Made by a program: the position numbers and the translations under genes | Notes under the pieces: model-generated | The model's input: the letters and a program-made list of their open reading frames with translations, nothing else | What the model was told of the DNA's origin: nothing | The model's database searches: none | From: an uncultured Clostridia bacterium | Lineage (GTDB): Bacteria > Bacillota > Clostridia > TANB77 > CAG-508 | DNA length: 34,768 nt | NCBI GenBank assembly: GCA_947588885.1 | Contig: CANQAH010000013.1 | Span: 1 to 34,768 of the forward strand | Reading direction: 5' to 3' | Shown here: one piece after another, positions 15,817-25,593 of the stretch | How the letters are laid out: every line of letters starts with the position of its first letter | Position numbering within the stretch: position 1 is the stretch's first letter

Positions 15817-17115
15817 TTAAAATTTTTTTAATGCAACTGTTCCTGCTAAAGATAAAAATGCTAATACGTATAGATAATTTATTTTATCTACTGAACCTGT
15901 TTTAGGAGTATTATCTTTAATATTGGTAGCATTGTCATCATTATTTTTAACTAGTTCAAGTGAATTAATTGCATCTTCTATAGCTTTTGCCATAGCATCT
16001 ACTTCATCTTGTTCTAGAACGGTTTTATCTCTGATAACTGCATTAATTGCTGCTTCAACAGCACTGAAATCTACGTAATCGCTTTTATTTAACTTCTTTG
16101 CTTTTTCAATGGCTTTATCTACATTACTATAGTCAGCAGTTGCAACTTTTATTTCATTTTCTTTATTTCCTTCATTTACTTGAAATGCATTACCTGTTAC
16201 ATTTGTATCATCTAGACTATCTATGTTATTTATGTATATGTCACCGTTATTTGTATATACACCAACTTCTGATTTTAAAGTGATGTTTCCACCATTAATC
16301 TTTATATCTTTTTGACGAAAATTTCCTGTATAAATTGTATATTTTGATTGTGTACTAAGTGAAATATTTCCTCCATTAATTATTATACCATCTCCTTCAT
16401 CAGGTAATTGACCTTGCATTCCTGGAACCTTTATTGATGTGTTAGATGATTTAATATTTACATTTCCTCCAGTTATCTTAACTTGTTTTATTGCATAAAT
16501 ACCTTCCACTGTAGATGACATACCATCAGTCATATTTTCTGTATTAATATCAAGTTTTCCACCACTTATAGTAACTGTTCCATCAGACATTATTCCTCCT
16601 ATACAGTTAATTGTACCTGATAAAATATTTAAATCATGCACATCTTTCATTACACATCCTAAATTTCCATAAAATCCTCTGCTAGATGTTTCGGTTATTT
16701 TTAAATTTAAAGTACCATTATTAGAACTTTTAAATGTAATAGCTCCTGTTTCTGTACCATCTACAGCAGTTGCAGGATCATCTACTCCATAAAATACTGA
16801 ACCTTTTTGTGATGTTAATGTATTGTTTTCTTCAAATATGACAGTTACGTTTTTATTAGTTGGAAATTTGATACATGGTGTTGGTGTTCCTTCTGGTGAA
16901 TCTTTAACATCAAAATTTGCATTATTTAAAGTTAAAGTTTTTGTTTCATTATTCCATGCCCAACCTTCATCAGAAAGTTTATCAGTGGTATTTTCTGTAG
17001 TTAAATCAAGTGTAGTTGTCCTTGATTCTACTGCTAATGCAACTTTTGGCATTATGCAGATTAAAAGAAAAAATATAGAAATTATTGTAAATTTTAATAA
17101 ATTTCTCTTAAACAA
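15817..17115 (-). CDS. Sortase-anchored surface protein, carbohydrate-binding-like
   Basis: A 432-residue exported protein. The start is taken as TTG at 17115, because the perfect Shine-Dalgarno GAGGTGATC sits just upstream and contains the alternative GTG. A signal peptide (about 1-28, ending VALA) is followed by many short beta repeats, such as GNVNIKSSN, GNISLSTQSKYTIYTGN and GNITLKSEVGVYTNN. This is the right-handed beta-helix pattern of the DUF4353-like carbohydrate-binding-domain proteins of gut Firmicutes. A FIVAR-like helical segment lies before the C-terminus. The tail NTPKTG, hydrophobic segment and KKF form a cell-wall sorting signal of the class with Pro-Lys-Thr-Gly. It has its own promoter and terminator. 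The ligand is unknown. Confidence 0.88.
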   Translation of the reverse strand: MFKRNLLKFTIISIFFLLICIMPKVALAVESRTTTLDLTTENTTDKLSDEGWAWNNETKTLTLNNANFDVKDSPEGTPTPCIKFPTNKNVTVIFEENNTLTSQKGSVFYGVDDPATAVDGTETGAITFKSSNNGTLNLKITETSSRGFYGNLGCVMKDVHDLNILSGTINCIGGIMSDGTVTISGGKLDINTENMTDGMSSTVEGIYAIKQVKITGGNVNIKSSNTSIKVPGMQGQLPDEGDGIIINGGNISLSTQSKYTIYTGNFRQKDIKINGGNITLKSEVGVYTNNGDIYINNIDSLDDTNVTGNAFQVNEGNKENEIKVATADYSNVDKAIEKAKKLNKSDYVDFSAVEAAINAVIRDKTVLEQDEVDAMAKAIEDAINSLELVKNNDDNATNIKDNTPKTGSVDKINYLYVLAFLSLAGTVALKKF

Positions 17116-17118
17116 ATT

Positions 17119-17127
17119 GATCACCTC
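17119..17127 (-). promoter_or_regulatory. Nine-base Shine-Dalgarno deciding a TTG start
   Basis: GAGGTGATC matches the 16S 3' end over nine bases and lies three nt before the TTG at 17115. The upstream GTG is inside this site and is therefore not a usable start. Confidence 0.7.
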
Positions 17128-17147
17128 TCACATAAAATAATAGTTGC

Positions 17148-17176
17148 ATTATATAGCATAACTGTAAAAAAATCAA
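17148..17176 (-). promoter_or_regulatory. Promoter of the surface protein gene
   Basis: TTGATT (17176-17171), 17-nt spacer, perfect TATAAT (17153-17148). It lies directly after the carB stop codon. Confidence 0.7.
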
Positions 17177-17196
17177 TACCGTATTATGGCAACTTT

Positions 17197-20100
17197 TTAT
17201 GCATCTATTGTTGAAATTCCTAATGTAATTTCTTCGAGAACATCTAGTAAAACTCTTACTGTATCTAATGCTGTAAATATTGGAATATTATTATCTACAG
17301 CACATCTTCTTATTGCAATACCATCAATTTCAGGAGCAGTTGAATTTATATCGCTTGTATTTATAACATAACTTACATATCCTTTTCTAATTGATTCTAA
17401 AATTTCCTCACTGCCTTCACTAATTTTCTTCTTAATTCTTGTTCTTATTCCATGTTCTTTTAAGAATTTAGCTGTTCCTTCTGTTGCTTCAATATTAAAT
17501 CCTAAATTGTAAAATCTTCTTATTAGTGGTAAAGCTTCATCTTTATCTACATCTGCTATTGTAACGAATATTGTTCCATAATTTGATAAATGCATACCTG
17601 ATGATTGAAGTGCTTTATATAATGCTCTAGTTAGTTTTTTATCATATCCAATTGCTTCACCAGTTGACTTCATTTCAGGTGATAAATAAACATCCATACC
17701 ATCTAGTTTTGAAAAAGAAAATGCTGGAGCTTTTACATACCATTTATCTTTTTCTTTTGGATATACTTCATTTATTCCCTGCTCTTTTAGAGATTTTCCA
17801 AGCATTACAAGTGTTCCAATATCTGCTAATGAATAACCAGTTGATTTTGAAATAAATGGAACTGTTCTTGATGAACGAGGATTTACTTCAATAACATATA
17901 CATTTTCTTCTTTATCTACAATAAATTGAATATTGTATAAACCAATGATTCCAATTCCTAATCCTAATTTTACAGTATAATCTAAAATTTCTTGTTTAGC
18001 TTTTTCACTTACACTAAATGTTGGATAAATGCTTATACTATCTCCTGAATGTATACCAGTTTTTTCAACGTGTTCCATAATACCTGGAACAAAAACGTCT
18101 GTTCCGTCACATACTGCATCTACTTCTAATTCTTTTCCAATTATGTATTTGTCAACTAAAACTGGTTGTTTTGTATTTATTTCAACTGCTGTTTTTAAAT
18201 ATTTTTCTAAAGCTTTTTTATTTGAAACAATTTGCATTGCTCTTCCGCCTAAAACATAGCTTGGTCTTACTAGAACAGGATATCCTATATCTTCTGCAAC
18301 ATTTATTCCATCTTTTATATTTGTAACTGCTTCTCCCCTTGGCTGTAATAATTTTAATTTTTTCATTACCTTTTCAAATGCATCTCTATTTTCTGCTTTT
18401 TCTATCGCTTCAACATCTGTTCCTATTATTTTAACACCTAATTTTGAAAGTGGTCCTGCTAAGTTTATTGCTGTTTGACCACCTAGTGCTGCAACAACTC
18501 CAACTGGTTTCTCAAGTTCAATTATATTCATTACATCTTCAACTGTTAATGGTTCAAAATAAAGCTTATCACTTGTCGTATAATCAGTAGAAACTGTTTC
18601 AGGATTATTATTAATAATAATTGCTTCATATCCCGCTTCTTTTATGGTTTTAATAGCATGAACTGTTGAATAATCAAATTCAACTCCTTGCCCAATTCTT
18701 ATTGGTCCTGCGCCTAATACTATTATTTTTTTGTTATTACTTACAATTGATTCATTTTCGTCTTCATATGTTGAATAAAAATATGGCACATAGCTTTCAA
18801 ACTCACTACTACAAGTATCTATCATTTTATATACAGGGAATATTTTATTCTTTTTTCTGATTTCAAAAATTTCTTCTTCAGACTTTTTCCAAACTTGAGA
18901 TATATATTTATCACTAAAACCAATTTTTTTGACCCTCTTAAGCGTGTTTAAATCCCCTTTATTTTCTTTTAAAGTTTCTTCTAGTTTAATTATATGTCTT
19001 ATCTTTTCAAGAAAGAATAAATCGATTTTCGTAAGATTATGTATAAGTCCTATATCTACATTTCTCCTTATCAATTCTGCAATTGCATATATTCTGTCAT
19101 CAGTTCCATCTACAATATAATTCATTAATTCATCTGTTTCATATGTATCAAATTTTTTCATATGTATATGGCAAACACCAATTTCAAGTGATCTTACTGC
19201 TTTAAGTAAACTTTCTTCAAATGTTCTTCCAACACTCATTACTTCTCCAGTTGCTTTCATCTGGGTGCTTAATTTATTTGATGCAAGTGTAAATTTATCA
19301 AATGGAAATCTTGCGATTTTAGTAACTATATAATCAAGTGCTGGTTCAAAACTTGCTGGCGTATTTGCAAGCATTATTTCATCTAATCTCATTCCAACTG
19401 CAATTTTGGCTGATACTCTTGCTATTGGATAACCACTTGCTTTTGAAGCTAATGCTGAAGAACGTGAAACTCTAGGATTTACTTCAATTAGATAATATTT
19501 AAAAGAGTGTGGGTCTAATGCAAATTGAACATTACATCCTCCTTCAATTTTTAATGCTCTGATTATTTTAAGTGCACTATCTCTTAATAATTGATATTCT
19601 TTGTTTGTTAATGTTTGACTTGGTGCTACAACTATTGAATCTCCTGTATGTATTCCAACTGGATCCATATTTTCCATGTTACAAACTGTTATTGCTGTAT
19701 CATTTTTATCTCTAATTACTTCATATTCAATTTCTTTATATCCTTTTATACTTTTTTCTACTAATACTTGATTTACAGGAGAAAGTTTTAGTGCATTTTT
19801 AATTATATCTACTAATTCTTTTTCGTTGTCTGCAAATCCTCCTCCTGTTCCTCCTAATGTAAATGCTGGCCTTAAAACTACTGGATAACCTATTTTATTT
19901 GCCGCTTCTATACCTTCTTCAACTGTTGTTGCAATAATTGATTCTAATACAGGTTCTCCTAATTCTTGACAAAGTTCTTTAAATTTTTCTCTATCTTCAG
20001 CCTTTTCTATACTTTCACTACTTGTTCCTAATAGTTCAACTTGGCATTCCTGTAATACTCCTTTTTTATAAAGTTGCATTGCTAAATTTAAACCTGTTTG

Positions 20101-20373
20101 GCCTCCTATTCCTGGAAGTATAGCATCAGGTCTTTCATATCTAATTATTTTTGCTAAATATTCTAGATTTAAAGGTTCCATATATACTTTATCTGCTATG
20201 GAAGTATCTGTCATTATTGTTGCAGGATTTGAATTTGCTAATATAACTTTATATCCTTCTTCTTTTAGTGCTAAACATGCTTGCGTTCCGGCATAGTCAA
20301 ACTCGGCTGCTTGACCTATTACTATGGGGCCGGAACCGATTACCAAGATTGTTTTTAGATCTTTCCTTTTCAT
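17197..20373 (-). CDS. carB: Carbamoyl-phosphate synthase large subunit
   Basis: A 1058-residue enzyme that makes carbamoyl phosphate from bicarbonate, ATP and ammonia delivered by CarA, for pyrimidines and arginine. Both homologous halves are intact: the N-terminal half starts [19 protein letters not shown] and the second [20 protein letters not shown] near residue 550. ATP-grasp motifs such as [16 protein letters not shown] and [15 protein letters not shown] are present in the respective halves. The C-terminal MGS-like allosteric domain includes [13 protein letters not shown]. Length is close to the usual 1060-1075. A GAGAGGAG site precedes the ATG. It lies downstream of carA, separated by 400 nt of structured tandem repeats that could control it separately. 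No other pyr or arg gene is nearby. Confidence 0.98.
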   Translation of the reverse strand: MKRKDLKTILVIGSGPIVIGQAAEFDYAGTQACLALKEEGYKVILANSNPATIMTDTSIADKVYMEPLNLEYLAKIIRYERPDAILPGIGGQTGLNLAMQLYKKGVLQECQVELLGTSSESIEKAEDREKFKELCQELGEPVLESIIATTVEEGIEAANKIGYPVVLRPAFTLGGTGGGFADNEKELVDIIKNALKLSPVNQVLVEKSIKGYKEIEYEVIRDKNDTAITVCNMENMDPVGIHTGDSIVVAPSQTLTNKEYQLLRDSALKIIRALKIEGGCNVQFALDPHSFKYYLIEVNPRVSRSSALASKASGYPIARVSAKIAVGMRLDEIMLANTPASFEPALDYIVTKIARFPFDKFTLASNKLSTQMKATGEVMSVGRTFEESLLKAVRSLEIGVCHIHMKKFDTYETDELMNYIVDGTDDRIYAIAELIRRNVDIGLIHNLTKIDLFFLEKIRHIIKLEETLKENKGDLNTLKRVKKIGFSDKYISQVWKKSEEEIFEIRKKNKIFPVYKMIDTCSSEFESYVPYFYSTYEDENESIVSNNKKIIVLGAGPIRIGQGVEFDYSTVHAIKTIKEAGYEAIIINNNPETVSTDYTTSDKLYFEPLTVEDVMNIIELEKPVGVVAALGGQTAINLAGPLSKLGVKIIGTDVEAIEKAENRDAFEKVMKKLKLLQPRGEAVTNIKDGINVAEDIGYPVLVRPSYVLGGRAMQIVSNKKALEKYLKTAVEINTKQPVLVDKYIIGKELEVDAVCDGTDVFVPGIMEHVEKTGIHSGDSISIYPTFSVSEKAKQEILDYTVKLGLGIGIIGLYNIQFIVDKEENVYVIEVNPRSSRTVPFISKSTGYSLADIGTLVMLGKSLKEQGINEVYPKEKDKWYVKAPAFSFSKLDGMDVYLSPEMKSTGEAIGYDKKLTRALYKALQSSGMHLSNYGTIFVTIADVDKDEALPLIRRFYNLGFNIEATEGTAKFLKEHGIRTRIKKKISEGSEEILESIRKGYVSYVINTSDINSTAPEIDGIAIRRCAVDNNIPIFTALDTVRVLLDVLEEITLGISTIDA

Positions 20374-20412
20374 ACTTACTCCTCTCGTTTAAAAAATAAG
20401 CGGCGTCTTACG

Positions 20413-20775
20413 TCGTTAAAATTTAATTTTAGATCCTCATGTACTTTTGTACATTCCGGTACTAAAATTAAATTTTGCCTAGTAATACTTGCTTCTTTTT
20501 TAAACTCTATTTTTGTTTATGTATTAAAATTAATTTTGAGTTTTTATGTATTTGTGTATATTCTAGTATTTAAAATTAAAATTTGATTAGTAATACTCGC
20601 TTTTGATAAATCTTAGTTTTTTTCATTATTAAAATTTATTTAAGTATTATTCTGTTCTCATGTACACTCCGGTACTAAAACTAAATTTTGCCTAGTAATA
20701 CTCGCTTCTTTTTTAAACTCTATTTTGCTTTTTATATGTTATTAAAATTAATTTCGAGTTTATATTACAATTTTT
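20413..20775. repeat. Tandem structured repeats (about 107-nt unit) between carA and carB
   Basis: The 400-nt gap is almost filled by three diverged units plus a partial fourth, with starts near 20415, 20522, 20627 and 20740 (spacing about 107, 105 and 113). The most intact unit, next to carB, folds as a perfect 15-bp stem: AAAATTTAATTTTAG (20418-20432) with CTAAAATTAAATTTT (20462-20476). Its loop carries a small hairpin, ATGTAC-tttt-GTACAT, and a conserved TCCGGTA. The single-stranded link GCCTAGTAATACT(T/C)GC recurs between units. The repeats are not protein coding. They could be tandem regulatory RNAs, a processing signal or a decayed mobile repeat; no known riboswitch consensus was recognised. 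Confidence 0.8.
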
Positions 20776-21862
20776 ACTTTTTTGTTTTTTCCATGATTCC
20801 GATAAATTTATCAAATAAATAATTACTGTCTTGTGGTCCTGGTGAACTTTCTGGATGATATTGAACACTAAAGATTTTGTCTTTTTTACATTCAACTCCT
20901 TCAACTGTGTTATCTAGTATGTTTTTATGTGTTACAACTAAATCTGTCTTTTTTAGAGATTCTTCGTCTACTGCATAGCTATGATTTTGGCTGGTTATTT
21001 CAATTTTGTCTGTTTGAAGATTTTTAACTGGATGATTTCCTCCTCTATGTCCAAATTTTAATTTATATGTTTTTCCACCGTATGCTAAGCTTATCATTTG
21101 ATGTCCTAAGCATATACCGAAAATTGGATATTTACCTTTTAATTCTTTTATTAATTTAATTACTTCTTTAACATCTTCTGGATTTCCTGGACCATTTGAA
21201 ATAAATATTCCATCTGGTTTCAAATCTATAATTTCTTTTGAAGTCGTATTATAAGGTACTACTGTTACATTACATCCCTTTTTATTTAAACTTCTAACAA
21301 TATTTAGTTTGATTCCGCAGTCTATTGCTATTACATTAAATTTTGGGTTTGCAGTTCTTGAATACCATCTTTTTTTACAGCTTACCTTTGAAACTGCATC
21401 TTTTGGGATTTCATATTCTTTTAATTTTTTTAGTGCTTTTTCTTTAGATGTATTAATATCTGTTATTATTACTTTTCTACTACCCTTTTCTCTAATGCTT
21501 CTAGTTAATTTTCTTGTGTCGATTCCGTAAATTCCAGGTATATTATTTTCTTCTAAATATTCAGATAATGTTTTAGTATATCTAAAATTACTTGGATAGT
21601 TATTATATTGTCTAACTATTAAACCTCCAATAGTCGGTTGTTTTGTTTCGTAATCGTCATCTGTTATTCCATAATTTCCAATTAAAGGATATGTCATTAC
21701 AACCATTTGATATGTATAAGATGGGTCTGACACTATTTCTTGATATCCTACCATTGATGTATTAAATACTATTTCACAAATTGATTCTTTGTCTGCTCCA
21801 AATCCATATCCATAATATTCATCGCCATCTTCTAGTACTATTTTCTTGTTGAATTCTTTCAT
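20774..21862 (-). CDS. carA: Carbamoyl-phosphate synthase small subunit
   Basis: A 362-residue glutamine amidotransferase subunit that supplies ammonia to CarB. The N-terminal small-subunit domain has FNTSMVGYQEIVSDPSY (33-49) and YGIDTRKLTR. The class I GATase domain has nucleophile C251 in FGICLGHQ, and H336 and E338 in QYHPES. GHRGGNHPV is also conserved. AAAGGAG lies 9 nt before the ATG. It is the first gene of the carA-carB unit, and its leader begins next to element copy 8. Nothing in the short leader looks like a PyrR site. Confidence 0.98.
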   Translation of the reverse strand: MKEFNKKIVLEDGDEYYGYGFGADKESICEIVFNTSMVGYQEIVSDPSYTYQMVVMTYPLIGNYGITDDDYETKQPTIGGLIVRQYNNYPSNFRYTKTLSEYLEENNIPGIYGIDTRKLTRSIREKGSRKVIITDINTSKEKALKKLKEYEIPKDAVSKVSCKKRWYSRTANPKFNVIAIDCGIKLNIVRSLNKKGCNVTVVPYNTTSKEIIDLKPDGIFISNGPGNPEDVKEVIKLIKELKGKYPIFGICLGHQMISLAYGGKTYKLKFGHRGGNHPVKNLQTDKIEITSQNHSYAVDEESLKKTDLVVTHKNILDNTVEGVECKKDKIFSVQYHPESSPGPQDSNYLFDKFIGIMEKTKK

Positions 21863-21894
21863 CGAATATTCTCCTTTCTATATTTTTTTTAGCC

Positions 21895-22030
21895 AGAATA
21901 AAAGCGGACAATATGTAATCTGCAAAAGGGAAAATTATTCTAAATTGTCCGCGTCTTTGTTCTATGCGCCAAATTTGGCGTAGTTTTTATCTAATAGGAA
22001 ATGCGCAGCACTTTCCTATTACATAAAAAA
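21895..22030 (+). repeat. Three-hairpin intergenic element, copy 8 (full, short SL2)
   Basis: SL1: AGAATAAAAGCGGACAAT pairs with ATTGTCCGCGTCTTTGTTCT (21952-21963 region). SL2 is reduced to the palindrome GCGCCAAATTTGGCG, with the inner loop deleted. SL3: AATAGGAAA pairs with TTTCCTATT. SL3 touches the terminator of the 29-residue peptide gene; the other end lies about 32 nt upstream of carA. Confidence 0.85.
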
Positions 22031-22057
22031 ATAAGAACCAATAAATAGTTCTTATTT
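22029..22057 (-). terminator. Intrinsic terminator of the 29-residue peptide gene
   Basis: AAATAAGAAC pairs with GTTCTTATTT around a 9-nt loop, then TTTTTTATG on the minus strand. It overlaps the stop codon. Confidence 0.8.
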
Positions 22058-22145
22058 AAATTAAAATTAAAAATAAAAATGAAATAATTGCTAAAATAAT
22101 TGATTTTGTAGATATTAAGTTTAATTTTTTTAGCTTATTTTTCAT
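22056..22145 (-). CDS. 29-residue hydrophobic peptide with own transcription unit
   Basis: A short ORF: a basic start (MKNKLKKLNLISTKS) and then a 14-residue membrane segment, IILAIISFLFLILI, ending at the stop. Support comes from context. TTGCAA-17-TATAAT (22178-22206) lies about 32 nt upstream, AGAAGGA sits 8 nt before the ATG, and a strong terminator overlaps the stop codon. Nothing in the sequence reveals its role. Basic N-terminus plus a single terminal membrane helix is a shape seen in type I toxin peptides and small regulatory membrane proteins. I did not find a convincing antisense RNA promoter. Alternatively, the transcript could be a small RNA with an incidental ORF. Confidence 0.55.
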   Translation of the reverse strand: MKNKLKKLNLISTKSIILAIISFLFLILI

Positions 22146-22177
22146 TTTTATAGTCCTTCTTTCTGATTCTTTTTTGT

Positions 22178-22206
22178 ATTATAAGAAAAAATAATTTAAA
22201 TTGCAA
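22178..22206 (-). promoter_or_regulatory. Promoter of the 29-residue peptide gene
   Basis: TTGCAA (22206-22201), 17-nt spacer, perfect TATAAT (22183-22178). It lies between the stop of the type A1 gene and the peptide, so the peptide is independent of the cluster. Confidence 0.7.
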
Positions 22207-22234
22207 TAGTAATTAATATTTCTTTAAAAAAATT

Positions 22235-23401
22235 TCAATGTAAAATTTTATTTTTTAATATTTTTTTATTTTTATCAGCAATTTTCTGAGCAGCTATTAA
22301 AGTTTTTCCTATTTTTTTCGCTTTATCAGAAATTGGTATACCTTTTTTTAACATCATAATTAAACTTTCTCTATAATGTTCATTCTTTGAATGTGCTATT
22401 GTATATCCAATATACCAATCTATATTTTTATAAAAATAGTCTACATCAAAAACTTTAGAATATTTATCTAATTCACCTAATGCATAAATAGCAACCATTG
22501 TTCTAACACATTTGCCGCATATATTACAATTATTTGAGTTATGAATGCATGGTCTTAAATATTTATGTGCTAATGGAAAATTTTCAAAAGATTTGATTTT
22601 TTCTATTCTTGCTTTTTCTCCTCCAGTAGAATAAGTTATAGTACATTCTGTTCTTAATAAATTTACAACCATTAATTCATAATAGCCCATATTATCTTGG
22701 TCGAAACTAAAATTTCTAAAAGGATATGTTGCTGAATTTAGAAAAATACCAAATAATTTTTGCATTGATAAAACACAAGCTATATGCCTTATTGTTACTA
22801 CAGATAAAAAATGTTCATCTACTATTTCTTGAATATTTGTATTAATTCCAAGTACTTCTAAATTACATTCTTTTGCTATACCTGATTTGAGACGTTCAAC
22901 TAATTCTTTTAATGTTTTTTCATTACCATTTTTTTCTAAAGCACCATTATTAAAAACCAATAGATGTGTCAGATTGAAATTTTTTTCATGACGATTTAGA
23001 TGAGTCATTAAAGTATACATACTATCTACTCCTCCTGTAAAACCAGTACATACTGCTCCTTCAGAAATTATTTTTTTATTAGTAGGGTTAGCAATTATTT
23101 TTATTTTATTAAATTTTTCCATATTAGATGATGTCATTGGTATAAAATAATTAACTATACTGTATAATAATTCTTTACTAATTGGTGCTTCACTGACAAT
23201 ATCTAAATTATTTTTCATTGCATATGTCAATATAGAAACAATAAATGAATCTGCTCTATCATCAACTAAGTATTTTTCGTACCTTGAATCAACAGAAAAA
23301 AATATATCTTTTTCTTCGTGATTAATTAGAAATTTTGAATGTAAATATGAAGTATTGTCTTTCTTTTCTATATATGGTTTTTTAATAATTATTTGACTCA
23401 T
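22235..23401 (-). CDS. Type A PP-loop (QueC-like) protein, copy 1
   Basis: A 388-residue member of the N-type ATP pyrophosphatase (PP-loop) superfamily, which adenylates substrates before amide, thiol or nitrile formation. Residues 1-110 form a family-specific N-terminal domain (FFSVDSRYEKYLVDDRADSF, then EAPISKELLYSI). The PP-loop is GFTGGVDSMYT (120-130). A second conserved block, ITYSTGGEKARIEKI, follows at 255-269. C285, C292, C295 and C298 form C-x6-C-x2-C-x2-C, like the zinc site of QueC. The tail HSKNEHYRESL is shared with the frameshifted copy at 27828. It is last in the cluster operon, after B1. Its substrate is unknown; QueC itself makes preQ0, but no queuosine genes are nearby. Confidence 0.85.
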   Translation of the reverse strand: MSQIIIKKPYIEKKDNTSYLHSKFLINHEEKDIFFSVDSRYEKYLVDDRADSFIVSILTYAMKNNLDIVSEAPISKELLYSIVNYFIPMTSSNMEKFNKIKIIANPTNKKIISEGAVCTGFTGGVDSMYTLMTHLNRHEKNFNLTHLLVFNNGALEKNGNEKTLKELVERLKSGIAKECNLEVLGINTNIQEIVDEHFLSVVTIRHIACVLSMQKLFGIFLNSATYPFRNFSFDQDNMGYYELMVVNLLRTECTITYSTGGEKARIEKIKSFENFPLAHKYLRPCIHNSNNCNICGKCVRTMVAIYALGELDKYSKVFDVDYFYKNIDWYIGYTIAHSKNEHYRESLIMMLKKGIPISDKAKKIGKTLIAAQKIADKNKKILKNKILH

Positions 23402-23499
23402 ATTTTCTCTTTCCCATATTTGTATATCTTTTTAAATTTTTTCTCATATTTAGTATTAATCGAAGCGGTACAGAAGATTTTCACTTATATATTATAAAT

Positions 23500-24669
23500 T
23501 TAGTATAAATCATTAAACAATGTATCATTTTTTTTCTTTAGATCTATTACTTTTTCCATTTGTTTAGCAATTATTAAAGATTGGCTAGGTATTTCAATAT
23601 TATTTTTTTCTAATAATTTTACTATTGATTTTGCAAGATGATCTGATCTAACTAAATAATAAGCTATTAATTTTGGAAGATTTTCTTTGAACTTTTTTAT
23701 ATCGAAAACGGTATTATAATTATCAAGCTTTCCTAATGCATATAAAATAATTTGTGCATCTTTACACTTTTTACAAATTCCACAATTCTTTTTACCAGGT
23801 TCTTTGGGTGAAACGCATGAATGTAGATATTTATAAGAAGGTTCCCAATTACTTAACTCTGAAATCTTTTCTACTTTATCTGCATTTCCACCTGAAAGAT
23901 ATATATTTAAACTTTCAGTGGATGTTGAACTAATTGTTAGCAAATCATAAAATGCACAACCATATCGAATAATACGAAAACTTTTTAAATTAGAATGGAA
24001 TGATGAAATTAAATATGAATTAAAAAGTCCTTGTAGAGCTAATGCACATGATATGTTTCTATATGTAGATATTTCGTTTGTAAATTTCCAATTAAGAGTT
24101 TCATAAAAATTTGTATCTAATGTAACTAATTTTAAATTTAGTTCATCAGCAAATCTCTGAGCTGCTTTACAATTTTCTAAATATATTTTACTTGCATTTT
24201 CTTTAAACTTTTCAAATGAAACACCATTAAACACAGCTATATGTGTTAATGGATATTCACAATCTTTCTTTGTATGATTCATTATTGTATATAAAGAATC
24301 AGATCCTCCTGAAAATCCTACTCCAACTGCACCTTTGTTTTTGTATGGAACTGTTGTTATGTCAGATTCTATAGTGATATTATGATTAAATTCTGCATGT
24401 TCAGCCAAGTTTGGAATAAGCTGATTTATTAAAAAGTATTTTAGTCTTGCTGAAATTGGGTCATCACATTTGATGTCGTAGTTATATGTAGTTGCTGGTA
24501 TTAATAATGCCATAACAAATGCATCTGCACGGTGCAAACAAAGATAATCTTCATATTTTGAATCTATTGAAAACCATAGAGTTAGTTTTTTTGTTTCTAT
24601 TGTTACATCTGAACATAAATATGATTTGTTATTTTCTCTTTTTAAATAAGTTTTTCCTATATGTATCAT
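23500..24669 (-). CDS. Type B PP-loop (QueC-like) protein, copy 1
   Basis: A 389-residue paralogue of the type A protein with the same layout. The N-terminal domain contains LWFSIDSKYEDYLCLHRADA and DDPISARLKYFL (69-80). The PP-loop is GFSGGSDSLYT (118-128), the canonical SGGxDS. LSGGNADKVEKIS follows at 259-270. C285, C296, C299 and C302 give C-x10-C-x2-C-x2-C. Types A and B differ consistently (GVDSMYT against GSDSLYT, different Cys spacing, HSC preceding the first Cys in B), so they are distinct subfamilies and not recent duplicates. It begins 13 nt after the type C stop, so the C1-B1 pair is co-translated, with A1 following after a 98-nt gap. Function is inferred only to the superfamily level. 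Confidence 0.85.
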   Translation of the reverse strand: MIHIGKTYLKRENNKSYLCSDVTIETKKLTLWFSIDSKYEDYLCLHRADAFVMALLIPATTYNYDIKCDDPISARLKYFLINQLIPNLAEHAEFNHNITIESDITTVPYKNKGAVGVGFSGGSDSLYTIMNHTKKDCEYPLTHIAVFNGVSFEKFKENASKIYLENCKAAQRFADELNLKLVTLDTNFYETLNWKFTNEISTYRNISCALALQGLFNSYLISSFHSNLKSFRIIRYGCAFYDLLTISSTSTESLNIYLSGGNADKVEKISELSNWEPSYKYLHSCVSPKEPGKKNCGICKKCKDAQIILYALGKLDNYNTVFDIKKFKENLPKLIAYYLVRSDHLAKSIVKLLEKNNIEIPSQSLIIAKQMEKVIDLKKKNDTLFNDLY

Positions 24670-24682
24670 ATAAATTCCTTTC

Positions 24683-25519
24683 CTACTTTATATATTTTTG
24701 AAATTTACTATCATTTTTTAGTATTTCTATTTTTCTGTTTCTATTATATGCTCCACCACTTGAATGTATCATTAGATTAGGTAAGCTTAGTGAGTTCGCT
24801 ATCAATAATTCATAAGAAGCGGTATCATCTGAAAAGGAAAATTCTGATATTGGATATGTTGATGCAACTAAAAGTGTATTAAATAGTTTTTTTATTGAAT
24901 AGACTGCGGCTGTATATATATATATATATGCGTTACAGCGTTTTTCTTTATATTCTTTTATAAGATTAGTTTCTAAATTTATAATTTCTATATTTAAATT
25001 ATTACATATTTTATCAATTGCATTAGGTTGTAATATTTTATTCTCAAAATAAACATTATTTATTTTTATTAAGTGAGTTAGCTTAAAAGTATTTACATTT
25101 TGCATTTGATTTTCGTAAATAGTAAATAAATTGTCAATTTCATTTCTTCCTGGATAAATTGTTGCAACTTTATTTTTACTTTCTATTTCTTCTTCAATAG
25201 TTTTAATTTCAAAATTTACATTCTTTGTATTTTCTTTGCATGAAAGTAAACATGGAATAAAATATTGACGTAATTGGTATAACAAACGTTTTGTAATCTT
25301 CCCATCACTTTTTATAGTACATCCTTTTTCTAATGCAAAAGGTAAAATTGCAATAACGAATGCATCTATGTTTTCTGTCACAAGATATGGTTTGTATTTT
25401 TTATCTAATTTAAAAAATATTTTTTCTTTTTTATTATTAATTAAAATATCTGAGTTTAGAGATATTGTATTATTATCTTCGATTGTAGTATATGGTTTTC
25501 CTATTGTTATTTCGTACAT
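24683..25519 (-). CDS. Type C degenerate PP-loop paralogue, copy 1
   Basis: A 278-residue protein collinear with types A and B over its whole length: KPYTTIEDNN start, YLVTENIDAFVIAILPFA, then ITKRLLYQLRQYFIP. The PP-loop position reads YPGRNEIDN (122-130) instead of SGGxDS, so pyrophosphate binding is probably lost. The protein ends at FQKYIK, about where the Cys cluster would begin. The copy at 31421 shows the same losses, so this is a conserved non-catalytic subunit and not random decay. A (TA)8 tract at 24913-24928 encodes YIYIY. AAGGTGA precedes the ATG. A structural or substrate-presenting partner of the type A/B enzymes is an inference. Confidence 0.82.
   Translation of the reverse strand: MYEITIGKPYTTIEDNNTISLNSDILINNKKEKIFFKLDKKYKPYLVTENIDAFVIAILPFALEKGCTIKSDGKITKRLLYQLRQYFIPCLLSCKENTKNVNFEIKTIEEEIESKNKVATIYPGRNEIDNLFTIYENQMQNVNTFKLTHLIKINNVYFENKILQPNAIDKICNNLNIEIINLETNLIKEYKEKRCNAYIYIYTAAVYSIKKLFNTLLVASTYPISEFSFSDDTASYELLIANSLSLPNLMIHSSGGAYNRNRKIEILKNDSKFQKYIK
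24913..24929. repeat. (TA)8 dinucleotide repeat inside type C copy 1
   Basis: Eight TA units in the coding sequence. The unit is not a multiple of three, so slippage would frameshift the gene. The second type C gene lacks it. Confidence 0.8.
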
Positions 25520-25593
25520 AGTTTCACCTTACTTTCTATATATTCGTTGTTGTATTCCTTCTATATTATACAAGCTTGAATATGTTAATTTTT

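Noticed and set aside
20413-20740. CRISPR array
   Set aside because: The unit is about 107 nt, diverged and internally folded, with no identical short repeats or unique spacers and no cas genes.
23402-23500. 28-codon GTG ORF between B1 and A1 as a RiPP precursor
   Set aside because: It has no ribosome binding site and no leader/core organisation, and it is not repeated in triad 2.
22235-24669. Queuosine synthesis (queC)
   Set aside because: The PP-loop and Cys motifs are similar, but the N-terminal domain, the paralogue triads and the absence of queD, queE or queF argue against it.
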